Below, piece by piece: positions 53,503-61,761 of a stretch of 64,000 nt of DNA. Source of the stretch: CAWIVH01 sp963839475 (lineage in GTDB: Bacteria > Acidobacteriota > UBA6911). A model generated the notes under the pieces. The model did no database searches. It saw only the letters and a program-made list of their open reading frames with translations, and was not told the origin of the DNA. The DNA is taken from NCBI GenBank assembly GCA_963839475.1, contig CAWIVH010000020.1, positions 186,001 through 250,000 on the forward strand, written 5' to 3'. How positions within the stretch are numbered: position 1 is the stretch's first letter; each line of letters begins with the position of its first letter. The translations under genes and the position numbers were made by a program.

Positions 53503-56500
53503 ATGAGAAAACTCGACACCTCAGTTTTTGTGACCCTGGGCGAAGGCCTCGCATCCGGTATGGCTAATTTCAGCCTGATGGAAGTCGACCAATCCTACAG
53601 TTTCCCAATGTTGATCGCCGGACAGATTGGGGCGAAATTCACCCAGCCCTTGATTCAGTCGCCGGGCATCGGGGATGCTCCGGGATTCGCCCGTTTACCC
53701 GTGCGACTTCCGATGGATCATCAGACCACCGTCCTCAGGCAATTCCCGCCAGCCGGGCCAAATTCGAATCTATCGATTCCGGGTCTGCGGCTTTCAGATG
53801 CCATCGCCCGCAGGCCGGCTCAGCCACTCATCCGCAAAAAAGATGCGCTTCAAACCTCCATGAATCTGATCCTGGGAATGGAGGGGTTCCTTTCCGGCGA
53901 AGCCGCCCCTGGGCCTACTCAGCTCGAATACGCGTTGAGCCGCCGGCCAACATTCGCTGTGATCGCGCTTGGATTTGCCGAAGCGCTCGAAGCCGCGGTA
54001 GCCGGCGATCCTGCAATGCTGCCGGATCCAGCCCAGTTTCGATCCCAATACTTCCTGATGGTGACGGCATTGCGCGCCCTGAATTGTGAAGTGATCGCAA
54101 CGAGCATTCCGGACCCGGGAGATACGGCGCATTTTTCGCCGCTCGCAGCTGCCGCACGGGTATTGAAAGTGCCGGCGCCGATGCTTGCCGCTGCTTACGG
54201 ACTGCAAGGCGAGGATAGAGTCGCAGTGGAAGGCCTTACCGAGATGGGATGCCAGCTCTTCTGCAAAAGCATTAAGCCGCTGCCGGCAAGGTCCATCCTC
54301 CCCGGCAAATCGGCGGAGGAAATCCGAATCCGGGTGGATGCACTGAATCAGGAAATCGCAGCCATCGCATCCGAATCTGATGCACTTGTCTACAACTTGC
54401 ACGGATTGCTCCGGACCATTAGGAAAACCGGGATATCGCTGGGATCAAGGGTTCTTTCAGCCGATTTCTTGGGCGGCTTTTACTCGCTCAACGGCTACTA
54501 CCCCGGCAGAACAGGGCAGGCTCTCATCGCCAATGGGATTCTTGACCTTCTGAATGCCAGCTTCGGAACAGCTTTTAAACAGGTAGATGTCGAAAAGATA
54601 ATGGAGAGCGATCCCGTCGCCAAGTACAGTGCTGCGGAAGGCCCGGATTTTACTCCCGCAGATCTCTCGCAACCTGCCAGCGCGGGCCCGATGCCATCGA
54701 CATACAATCCGCCGGATCTCGCTTGTGGAGAGAAGGAGGCAAGGGCCGGGAAAGCCGGCAAGGCAAGGCTGCCCTTGATTCTCCCGCCGGGTCTGGAACA
54801 AATCCTGCCGCTGAGCAAAGAGGCGAGCTACTATGGCGATGCCCTGCGTGCCGTCCACACATCGGATCCGGAGGAGATTTTTTACGGACTGAGTGGAAAT
54901 CTGCTTTTTGGCGGATTGGCGCTCCTGGACAGCCATCTCAGCGGCTTCATTCGAATCAAGTTCTCACCCCCGGTAAACAGTATCACTCATTTCGAGGTCA
55001 CCCACGGAGACGGATTGGTTGGCGAGGATGGGATGTTGTCGGCACCTCAGTTCTTCAAGCTTCCGGGAATCATGAATAAACTTATGGATCCACCGGAGCG
55101 CGTCTCCTCCGGCGATCTCAATCTGGCAACCGGCGAAGTAACCAATCTGCAATACCGGCTCTTCTTCATGAACAGCGCCATTTTCGCGCTGGCGCAGGTA
55201 AATCCCAGTCTGCCGAAGGAACCGATCCAATTTCCTGGCCAGTACGGCTCCGCCTGGGCACGATTCGAACCACGTGAGGACGGGCTGTTGGATTTCGAGT
55301 TTTATGGAACAACTTTTATTCCGCTCAGCATTCTCGGGGTGCCGGCGCGCTTTCCGCTGCCATTCTTCAGCCCGACATTCAGTTTCGCCAGCATTCCCTG
55401 CGATGGGACCGCGCTTCATCCTCACATTCGTTTGAGCACTATGCCGCCGGACCGCTCCGATGAAGGAGCTGAGGTACCGGATCTGCCGGCCAACACGATC
55501 CGGGTATTTGAAGCGTCATCCTATAGCAACTATTTCGGGGATGATTTTTCGCTGAATTCGCCGGAACTCGGAAGCCGCGCGACCGGGCGATCAGCCCTGA
55601 TGGGAAGATACCAGGTGCAATTCGGAGAACGATTCGGAGACTCGGTTTCAGTGTCGATATCAAGCCTGCCCCCCGGGGGGCTGATGACAGTTCTCCCGCA
55701 GTCCCCCTTCGCACAGGCTTTCCGGAAGAGAATTCCCGACGGCTTGCTGGGCCACGACGAATTCCTTCGCTTCCGCAACCAGATCTACGCGATGGATCAA
55801 ATCTCATTCCTGGACGATCCGCTTGACCTGGCGGTCGGGGCGGTCGACCTCAAAACCGGCAAGTTCATCGGTCACTTCCTGCGCCGGGGAATGATTACAA
55901 CCAGCTGGCTGCTCGCGATGGTTCGACTGGAACCAAGGACTCCCACCAGCACATTTACATTCCGCGGCCCGGCTTCCTTTGAGAGGGGAATGCACGGTCA
56001 AACCCTTTTCCGCTATTACGGAGATCTGCACATTCCATTCCCGGAGGGATTTTTCTTCCCGCGCTCGGATCTTGAAACCACCATCCCCATCGGTCCGAAT
56101 TCCGCGCTGGATCCGTTCCTCCGTTTCCAGGGAATTCATGCGCCCGAATCGCCTGAAATCAACAAGGCAGGCGGCTCATTTCAGGTAACAGCGTCGAACG
56201 GGGATGATTTTTCATACCAGTACGACATTCCCGGCAGTGCCGGGAAGCCGCATTTCGAATATACAAATATCACCCGCGGCGGCACGTTCCGCCTCGTGAG
56301 TCTCAGCTTTATCGATTTCATCAATTCACGCAATTCGTCGGCTACCGCCGGGGACTGCGACACCATCACATTTGCCGGATTCGGTTCGTGGAGCGAAGAT
56401 GCAGGCCAGGGAATACACATTGCCACGGTTCAGATTTCAACATCACCGGCGCGCCCATTCGTCAGCATTCTTATCGACGGCGGCGCCACCTCCAATGTGA

Positions 56501-56538
56501 ATACAAGGCCTCCAGACCGACAAACTTCGTTGCCGTAA
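53503..56538 (+). CDS. SGNH-hydrolase-like protein lacking catalytic residues, plus large unknown domain
   Basis: 1011 residues. Residues about 1-360 follow the SGNH esterase order block by block, but each active residue is changed: block I VTLGEGLASG has Gly15 where the nucleophile Ser belongs; block II NLSIPG is near intact (N89-G94); block III is GFAEAL (157-162) instead of GNND-L; block V is SLNGYYP (328-334) instead of SLDG-HP, so Asp is Asn330 and His is Tyr333. YPGRTGQALIANGILDLLN after it is otherwise normal. The C-terminal 620 residues contain HFEVTHGDGLVGEDG and GSAWARFEPREDGLLDFEFYG and match nothing I know. It starts at ATG with GGAG upstream, not at the TTG eight codons earlier. 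It has no signal peptide. Confidence 0.72.
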   Translation: MRKLDTSVFVTLGEGLASGMANFSLMEVDQSYSFPMLIAGQIGAKFTQPLIQSPGIGDAPGFARLPVRLPMDHQTTVLRQFPPAGPNSNLSIPGLRLSDAIARRPAQPLIRKKDALQTSMNLILGMEGFLSGEAAPGPTQLEYALSRRPTFAVIALGFAEALEAAVAGDPAMLPDPAQFRSQYFLMVTALRALNCEVIATSIPDPGDTAHFSPLAAAARVLKVPAPMLAAAYGLQGEDRVAVEGLTEMGCQLFCKSIKPLPARSILPGKSAEEIRIRVDALNQEIAAIASESDALVYNLHGLLRTIRKTGISLGSRVLSADFLGGFYSLNGYYPGRTGQALIANGILDLLNASFGTAFKQVDVEKIMESDPVAKYSAAEGPDFTPADLSQPASAGPMPSTYNPPDLACGEKEARAGKAGKARLPLILPPGLEQILPLSKEASYYGDALRAVHTSDPEEIFYGLSGNLLFGGLALLDSHLSGFIRIKFSPPVNSITHFEVTHGDGLVGEDGMLSAPQFFKLPGIMNKLMDPPERVSSGDLNLATGEVTNLQYRLFFMNSAIFALAQVNPSLPKEPIQFPGQYGSAWARFEPREDGLLDFEFYGTTFIPLSILGVPARFPLPFFSPTFSFASIPCDGTALHPHIRLSTMPPDRSDEGAEVPDLPANTIRVFEASSYSNYFGDDFSLNSPELGSRATGRSALMGRYQVQFGERFGDSVSVSISSLPPGGLMTVLPQSPFAQAFRKRIPDGLLGHDEFLRFRNQIYAMDQISFLDDPLDLAVGAVDLKTGKFIGHFLRRGMITTSWLLAMVRLEPRTPTSTFTFRGPASFERGMHGQTLFRYYGDLHIPFPEGFFFPRSDLETTIPIGPNSALDPFLRFQGIHAPESPEINKAGGSFQVTASNGDDFSYQYDIPGSAGKPHFEYTNITRGGTFRLVSLSFIDFINSRNSSATAGDCDTITFAGFGSWSEDAGQGIHIATVQISTSPARPFVSILIDGGATSNVNTRPPDRQTSLP

Positions 56539-56732
56539 TGTTGGTCGGCTTGAACCTGCTGGAACAGATTGCCCTGGCGGACAGCAACTCCGCCAACCGC
56601 TGAGGGATCGCGGGTTTCGTGGCTCGCGACGGTGAATTTAGACATTTGGGATGGACTCCGCCCTATTCGGACGAGCAACCTGAAGGCACTCCGGAAGGTG
56701 CCGCTAATGGCACCGAACTGAGGGAAAATACA

Positions 56733-57869
56733 ATGAACCCGTTTGCTGCTTGGCTGGTTAAATACGTATTGCCTTACATTTCCTGGTTTATCAGCCTCTT
56801 CATACCGGGCCGGCATTCTGCCATAGCCCTTCTGGAGGCAAGAAACAAATCATGGATCATGAGCATGGTGAACAATCTGGAACAGGGCTTCCCTCCGCTC
56901 GGATCTTTTGATCCGTTCCGGGAATTGCCGGGATTGGTGGATAAATGCTATGCCATGGGTCTTTTCGCTTCCGTCTGGTCTGTCGAGGGATTGGGCCTCT
57001 ATCATGTGGAAGCTGCGAGGGCGAAAAACCTGCCGCTGACCGGCCTCCTCACAAATCCGGCAACCAAATCCCTTCCGGATGGAAGCATGACCATGCTGCA
57101 TGCAGGGATCGGCCTGGCTTTTGCCAGAAGCTGCCTCAAGGGTCTGTCCGCAGGAAGTACGCGGGCGGAGCTCAGGCATGCCCTCGAGAAGTTCATTCAA
57201 CTGTGCCGCGACAATTCACGACCCGGCTACACGGGATGCGCTTTCGAATCCCTTGGGCTCGTGTCCCTCATCCTGCACAATCCCGAAATGGCGCGGGCTT
57301 TGGACCGGGAACTTGCTGAAATTGAACCCGTTGTGGCCACCTTCATGTGGCGCGGCGCAGGACGGGCACTCTACTTCCACCCGAGAAACTTCGTCCCCGG
57401 CTTCCGTTGTCCCTGGCGCGGGATCGAAATGTCACGAATCATCGCACCGCATGAAATGGCGCGCCAGAACTTGCGCGCCGGCGTCGCCTGGCCGACTACA
57501 ATCGTCAACATGAGACATCCCGAAATCATGGAAACCGTTCTCCTTCACCAGGGGGAAAACTATCCTGACCGTGACCTCTTCATCAACGGCATGACATCAT
57601 CTATGGTGATGCGCTGCGACACTTCGCCGGACGATCCTTACATCAAATCCTTCATTGAACATCAACCGGATCCGCGCAACGGAACATTGTGCCGCCTCTG
57701 GACGCGCGATGTAAAAGAACCATGTGAGATGGCGGTTCATCGGATCCACCCCGTCCTGAGGAAGTACAACTGTGTCGACGAAGTGTTTCATTACCAGTCA
57801 TTGCCTGATCTGGTGGCCAGGCTGTCAAAGCAGGCGAGTCATGCCCCGCCCCCAAAAAGCATTCCATAA
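56733..57869 (+). CDS. DUF1702-like protein
   Basis: 378 residues. Near the N-terminus a hydrophobic stretch (LVKYVLPYISWFISLFIPG) may touch the membrane. The rest shows the motif order of DUF1702 proteins known from enediyne clusters: SVEGLGLYHVEAA (E85), LHAGIGLAFARS, GYTGCAFESLGLVSL (E172), FMWRGAGRALYFHP (R211) and VNMRHPEIMETVLLHQG. Its reaction is unknown. I chose the ATG at 56733, with GAGGG before it. It is 194 bp after the SGNH-like gene and 35 bp before the chimeric ORF. A paralogue lies in the facing operon at 58891-59772. The family call rests on motif memory. Confidence 0.62.
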   Translation: MNPFAAWLVKYVLPYISWFISLFIPGRHSAIALLEARNKSWIMSMVNNLEQGFPPLGSFDPFRELPGLVDKCYAMGLFASVWSVEGLGLYHVEAARAKNLPLTGLLTNPATKSLPDGSMTMLHAGIGLAFARSCLKGLSAGSTRAELRHALEKFIQLCRDNSRPGYTGCAFESLGLVSLILHNPEMARALDRELAEIEPVVATFMWRGAGRALYFHPRNFVPGFRCPWRGIEMSRIIAPHEMARQNLRAGVAWPTTIVNMRHPEIMETVLLHQGENYPDRDLFINGMTSSMVMRCDTSPDDPYIKSFIEHQPDPRNGTLCRLWTRDVKEPCEMAVHRIHPVLRKYNCVDEVFHYQSLPDLVARLSKQASHAPPPKSIP

Positions 57870-57904
57870 TCCTCGGATATCCGAATCGGCAATGCCGTAC
57901 CGTC

Positions 57905-58360
57905 ATGGAAAGAAACTTTCAGCATATGCCGCAAGTGGCAAAATCTGAAAACCTCGACGCATGGGTGCGTCACGTCATAGACACCCACTTCCACCCGGCT
58001 TCGGGTACGCCGTTCTGGATCGGCCGGGAGAAAGAGCTGGGGATTGACGCTCGAGGAGATATCGGTTGTTGCCAGGACCGCGCATGGCTGGGCTTTTTCC
58101 CGATTCAGGCATGCTTCGGCGCCAACATGAGCGGTTTCTTCCCACTCATCGAACCCCTGGTGAACTGTTTTGCTTTCACAAACGAACAGGGCGCCCAAAC
58201 CAGCATCTACCCGGCATCTTCACCCGAAGTTGAGAGGATAACCGGAAAATACTTCGTTAAATGCAGGGCCGAGCGGTCGTTCAAGGAATCCTACGACCGA
58301 GTCGCAGCTGAACGGCTCTGGAATATCAGAGCTGCCATGACGGGATTGGCAGAAGGGTAA
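57905..58360 (+). pseudogene. Chimeric ORF: AMP-ligase-like start fused to SDR C-terminus
   Basis: 151 residues. Residues about 15-55 (VRHVIDTHFHPASGTPFWIGREKELGIDARGDI) resemble the beginning of PaaK-like adenylating enzymes. From about residue 70 the sequence switches to the C-terminal end of a short-chain dehydrogenase: GFFPLIEPLVNCFAF, EQGAQTSIYPASSPEVERITGKYFVKC, then SYDRVAAERLW. The Rossmann loop, YxxxK site and the rest of an SDR are absent, so the ORF cannot be an active SDR. It reads as a deletion joint between two genes. The start ATG lacks a Shine-Dalgarno. Confidence 0.55.
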
Positions 58361-58395
58361 CGCAGAGGCCATTCCAAAAAATCCAGAGGAACTCC

Positions 58396-58851
58396 ATGAT
58401 TGTAATGATCCCCATTTTCACCGGCATCGGATTCATGATTGCGGTCCTCTATATGGACCTGTTTTTTGACGCGATGGCTTTGCCCTACAGGAAAGCCAAG
58501 GCCGATTTGCCAGCGGAAGTGCTCGAAACTATCACGGGCTATTACGGGAGAATTACGCAAAATCCCTGGCTTCTTATTTTTGTCATGATGACGACCATGA
58601 TCAGTATCATCTGGGAGATTGTCTACGACCTGGTGCCCGCACGGATAAGCTACCCTTCAATGGGCATCATGGCCGCGGCGATGCTGCTGGGAATGACCAG
58701 GGTAATACCTGCGGCGACGCGACTTGCCCAAGGAAATGAATCGGTGAGCAGCCGGACCCGGGTGGCGCATTCTTTGTTCCCATCCCACATCATTTTGCTT
58801 CTACTCGTCCTGTCTCTAGCGGTACTGCAGTTCGGCGGAGTGGCCCGATAG
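58396..58851 (+). CDS. Small membrane protein of unknown family
   Basis: 151 residues with four likely helices: IVMIPIFTGIGFMIAVLYMDLFF, WLLIFVMMTTMISIIWEIVYD, MGIMAAAMLLGM-region, and IILLLLVLSLAVLQF near the C-terminus. It has ETITGYYGRITQNPW between the first two. AGAGGA precedes the ATG, and it starts 35 bp after the chimeric ORF, so it is the last gene of the plus operon. Its 3' end is 39 bp from that of the facing operon. Confidence 0.6.
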   Translation: MIVMIPIFTGIGFMIAVLYMDLFFDAMALPYRKAKADLPAEVLETITGYYGRITQNPWLLIFVMMTTMISIIWEIVYDLVPARISYPSMGIMAAAMLLGMTRVIPAATRLAQGNESVSSRTRVAHSLFPSHIILLLLVLSLAVLQFGGVAR

Positions 58852-58890
58852 ACGCGGTCCAGCCGGGTGCGGGGGAGGCAAGGCAGGCCG

Positions 58891-59772
58891 TTATGCTGCA
58901 TCCGCCACCTTAAAGGCCTGAAGGGCGCCACAAGCGTGGCCGGCCTTTACTCCCTCCCGGGCACGTTCAACCATGCGCAGGGCAAATTCCGAATGCGGGG
59001 ACAGCGTGGCCAGAGTGGCAGGAGCCATCCACTCCCAGAACTGCAGTGCAAAAACCAGGCCGTTGACGAAATTCCGTTGTACGAAAGCATCAGGGATTTT
59101 TTCGGCGACGCGCCACAGCCCCTGAATATCCCTGCTGTTCACCATGGAAGAGCCGAACGCCATTCCCATCAGGCCGGCGCCAAAATCGAATTCCGGGTGA
59201 GTCCGGATGCGTGCAATAGCGCCGGCAAGGGTGGTCTCCTTGAAATACATCATCCTGCCGTAGCCGTGGGATATCAGGTGACGGGTTTCCTCCGGGAATG
59301 CAGACAGGTAGTCGGAGGGCTTGGGGGAACGAAGCGAAACCATTGGAAGGATTCCGGCACGCGCCAGACCGCCCGCCATGAAGCTGAAAGCATCAGGCTC
59401 ATAAAGTCCCAACATGGCTCCGATGTTCTCATAGGCGAAGAGGCGATACGCCGGATGGGAGAAAGAATCGATCAGCCGCGAAACATGCACCGCGTCAAAA
59501 GCGGACATTTCCACCGCACTGATGCCGATGCCGCAATGGGAAATCGCTTGTATCTCCTTCGGGAAGCCAGGGCTGTTCAAATTGTAATCCGGCAGAGAGT
59601 TCCTCAGAAACGCAGCGGAAATGTTTTCCATTCGCCAGAGTGCAACGGTCTTTTCATGCAGGTTCGAACTTGCGGCAGCCCGCCGCTGGATTTCCGACAT
59701 CCGAGCAACGAAGCCTTCGGGAGACAGCGGGCGGCGGCAGTCATCGGACGAAATGAACCGGAATGTAACCAT
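58891..59772 (-). CDS. DUF1702-like protein, second copy
   Basis: 293 residues, soluble. The motif order mirrors the copy at 56733-57869: AYENIGAMLGLYEPDAFSFMAGGLARAG, then LISHGYGRMMYFKETTLAGAI, with FGAGLMGMAFGSSMV between and FVNGLVFALQFWEW near the end. I chose the ATG at 59772 because GGAG lies before it; the frame begins at 59817. It is 30 bp after the FAAL gene, the last gene of the minus operon. That two copies face each other across the cluster suggests they act together. Function unknown. Confidence 0.58.
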   Translation of the reverse strand: MVTFRFISSDDCRRPLSPEGFVARMSEIQRRAAASSNLHEKTVALWRMENISAAFLRNSLPDYNLNSPGFPKEIQAISHCGIGISAVEMSAFDAVHVSRLIDSFSHPAYRLFAYENIGAMLGLYEPDAFSFMAGGLARAGILPMVSLRSPKPSDYLSAFPEETRHLISHGYGRMMYFKETTLAGAIARIRTHPEFDFGAGLMGMAFGSSMVNSRDIQGLWRVAEKIPDAFVQRNFVNGLVFALQFWEWMAPATLATLSPHSEFALRMVERAREGVKAGHACGALQAFKVADAA

Positions 59773-59847
59773 CTTCCGGCTCCAGGAAATCCAGGGGGGA
59801 GTCGGATCATGGATCATGGGATTGGCCGTGGCCTCGGGATGACGGGA

Positions 59848-61446
59848 TCAATATGCCGGGAAAAGTATGTCGCCAGCCGCGCGCATGCGGCCATCGGCAT
59901 AAATTTCACGCAGCAGGGAGTATTGGATCTTTCCATTGTGGGTCAAGGGAATGGAGCGTGGCCTCAAAAAGTAGACCCTCCCCGGCCTGATCCCGATTTG
60001 CTGAAAAATCGAATTCACGATGGACAGGTTGATGGCTTCAAATTCCCCTTCGTCCTGCATTCCCGCTTTTCGCAGCTCTGCAAACAAGTACAACTGTTCA
60101 CCCTCAACACCCCCGCGGTCTACCCCGACCGCCGCTGAACGTCGAATTTCGGATACACCATCCACGATCTGCTCCACCTCTTGCGGGAAGATGGTTTCTC
60201 CGCCATGTTTGATGATGTTCTTGGCCCGGCCGGTGACAAAAAGATGGCCCTCGCGATCGAGATAGCCGAGGTCGCCTGTGCGGATATAATCGCCGTTCCA
60301 AAAGAGGGCTCGCGTCTCTTCCTCGCTGGCAAAATACCCTGCGGTCCGCGCCGGGCTTTGGATCATGATTTCACCGATTTCGCCTGGCCGGACAGGGACC
60401 TCATGCTCCACGATTTGGATATGGATTCCCGTGAACGGCTTTCCCACGGAGACAATGCCCCGGTCATCGCACAGGATGGGTTGCCCCGGAATCCACGTGC
60501 AAACCCCCACCGTAGCCTCGGCCAAGCCATAACCGGGAATCATGACATGGCGCAGCCCGAAAGCCCGCTCAAACTCCATAATAGTCCTGAGGCGAACCGG
60601 CTCGGCAGCATTGAGAGCCACGCGCAGGCTGGAAAGGTCAAAGGATGCGGGATTCCTGACAAATCGCAGGCACCACCGGTAGGCAAAATCGGGCGCGGCA
60701 ACCAGCGTCGCCCGGGTGCGCTGGATAGCATCAAGCCAGAGGCCGATATTCGAAAGTGTTGTGGGCAAAAGGTGGAGATCCGCCGCCAGGTAAAAAGGGA
60801 CCATGGTTTTGAGGATCAACCCCATATCGTGATACACCGGAAGCCAGCTGACGAATATATCCGCGGGGGTGATCTGCATACCTTCGATCAACTGTGAAAT
60901 ATTTCGCAGAAGGCTGCGATGCGAGAGCATCACTCCTTTGGGCAACCCCGTACTGCCGGATGTATATTGGATGAAAGCAATATCATCGGGATTTGCAGCC
61001 GGAAAAGAGGAATGATAATTCGTGCCGGCGGATTCCGAAACCGACAAGGTGACAATCCCCCCTGCCGCTTTCAAAGAGGCCAATTCTGCGCGTTTTGCCA
61101 CAACATCTGTCGAAGGCAGTATCATGATTCTGGCTTCGCACATCTTCGCCATTCCCGCCAGGCGCTCCGCTCCTGAACCGGGAAAGAGAGGTACAGGGAG
61201 AGCACCCGCCAGTTGCGTCCCATAAAAAGCAGGAAAGAACTCAGGTCCGTTCGGCAGAGCGAGAACGACTCGATCCCCCGGCTTTACCTGGCGCTGGATG
61301 AGATGGGTGGCAAATCGTCTGATTTCTTCCCAAAGGATTTTAAAGGTGGCCGCGCGATTATCCCAGGTAAAGGCAATCCGGTCGGGGGTCTCCAAAGCAC
61401 GGAGTTCCAGTAGTTCGATCAGCGTGCGAGCATCCGTCACCGTCAT
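59848..61446 (-). CDS. Fatty acyl-AMP ligase (FAAL-like)
   Basis: 532 residues, an ANL-superfamily ligase. Adenylation motifs: YTSGSTGLPKGVMLSHRSLL (A3), FVSWLPVYHDMGLI, a FAAL hallmark, NAAEPVRLRT, PGYGLAEATVGVC (A5), YIRTGDLGY (A7) and GKIQ at the end with the catalytic Lys. FAALs make acyl-AMP and pass the acyl chain to an acyl carrier protein without CoA. The ACP gene ends 29 bp upstream on the same strand. The FAAL-specific insertion after A3 could not be confirmed, so a CoA ligase remains possible. GAGGGG precedes the ATG. Confidence 0.82.
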   Translation of the reverse strand: MTVTDARTLIELLELRALETPDRIAFTWDNRAATFKILWEEIRRFATHLIQRQVKPGDRVVLALPNGPEFFPAFYGTQLAGALPVPLFPGSGAERLAGMAKMCEARIMILPSTDVVAKRAELASLKAAGGIVTLSVSESAGTNYHSSFPAANPDDIAFIQYTSGSTGLPKGVMLSHRSLLRNISQLIEGMQITPADIFVSWLPVYHDMGLILKTMVPFYLAADLHLLPTTLSNIGLWLDAIQRTRATLVAAPDFAYRWCLRFVRNPASFDLSSLRVALNAAEPVRLRTIMEFERAFGLRHVMIPGYGLAEATVGVCTWIPGQPILCDDRGIVSVGKPFTGIHIQIVEHEVPVRPGEIGEIMIQSPARTAGYFASEEETRALFWNGDYIRTGDLGYLDREGHLFVTGRAKNIIKHGGETIFPQEVEQIVDGVSEIRRSAAVGVDRGGVEGEQLYLFAELRKAGMQDEGEFEAINLSIVNSIFQQIGIRPGRVYFLRPRSIPLTHNGKIQYSLLREIYADGRMRAAGDILFPAY

Positions 61447-61475
61447 GCCCTATCCCCTCGGCGGCAAAAAGGCAT

Positions 61476-61706
61476 TCATTCCACCAGGCCTCGGACCAGG
61501 CGGTACAGGTCATTTCCCGTGCGCAATGAAGGTACCTTGCCTTCATCGATCGAAATGCCGTATTTGTCCTCTACGGCTACAACGATGTTAAGAATGTCCG
61601 CCGATTCAGCCCCCAGGTCTTCCATCAACCGGTCGAGTGCTGAAATGTTTTTGCGGCCCAGAACAAGGCCGATGATCCTCATGATGTCCTCGGTATGCAC
61701 AGTCAT
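61476..61706 (-). CDS. Acyl carrier protein
   Basis: 76 residues, a normal ACP size. The phosphopantetheine Ser is Ser35 in DLGAESADILNIVVAVEDKYGI, where the usual Asp-Ser-Leu is Glu-Ser-Ala. It ends RLVRGLVE. I chose the ATG at 61706, with GGGAGG eleven bases upstream; an in-frame GTG at 61754 would add 16 residues with no support. It lies between the acyltransferase (stop at 61762) and the FAAL (start at 61446), so it is the likely acyl acceptor and donor for both. Confidence 0.87.
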   Translation of the reverse strand: MTVHTEDIMRIIGLVLGRKNISALDRLMEDLGAESADILNIVVAVEDKYGISIDEGKVPSLRTGNDLYRLVRGLVE

Positions 61707-61761
61707 TCTGATGGTATCCTCCCGCTTCGACCCGGCGGTTTCTTTCGAATTCACGCGATGG

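Noticed and set aside
58867..60138. 423-codon open frame on the plus strand
   Set aside because: Runs antisense across the second DUF1702-like gene and the end of the FAAL gene; composition is that of a shadow frame.
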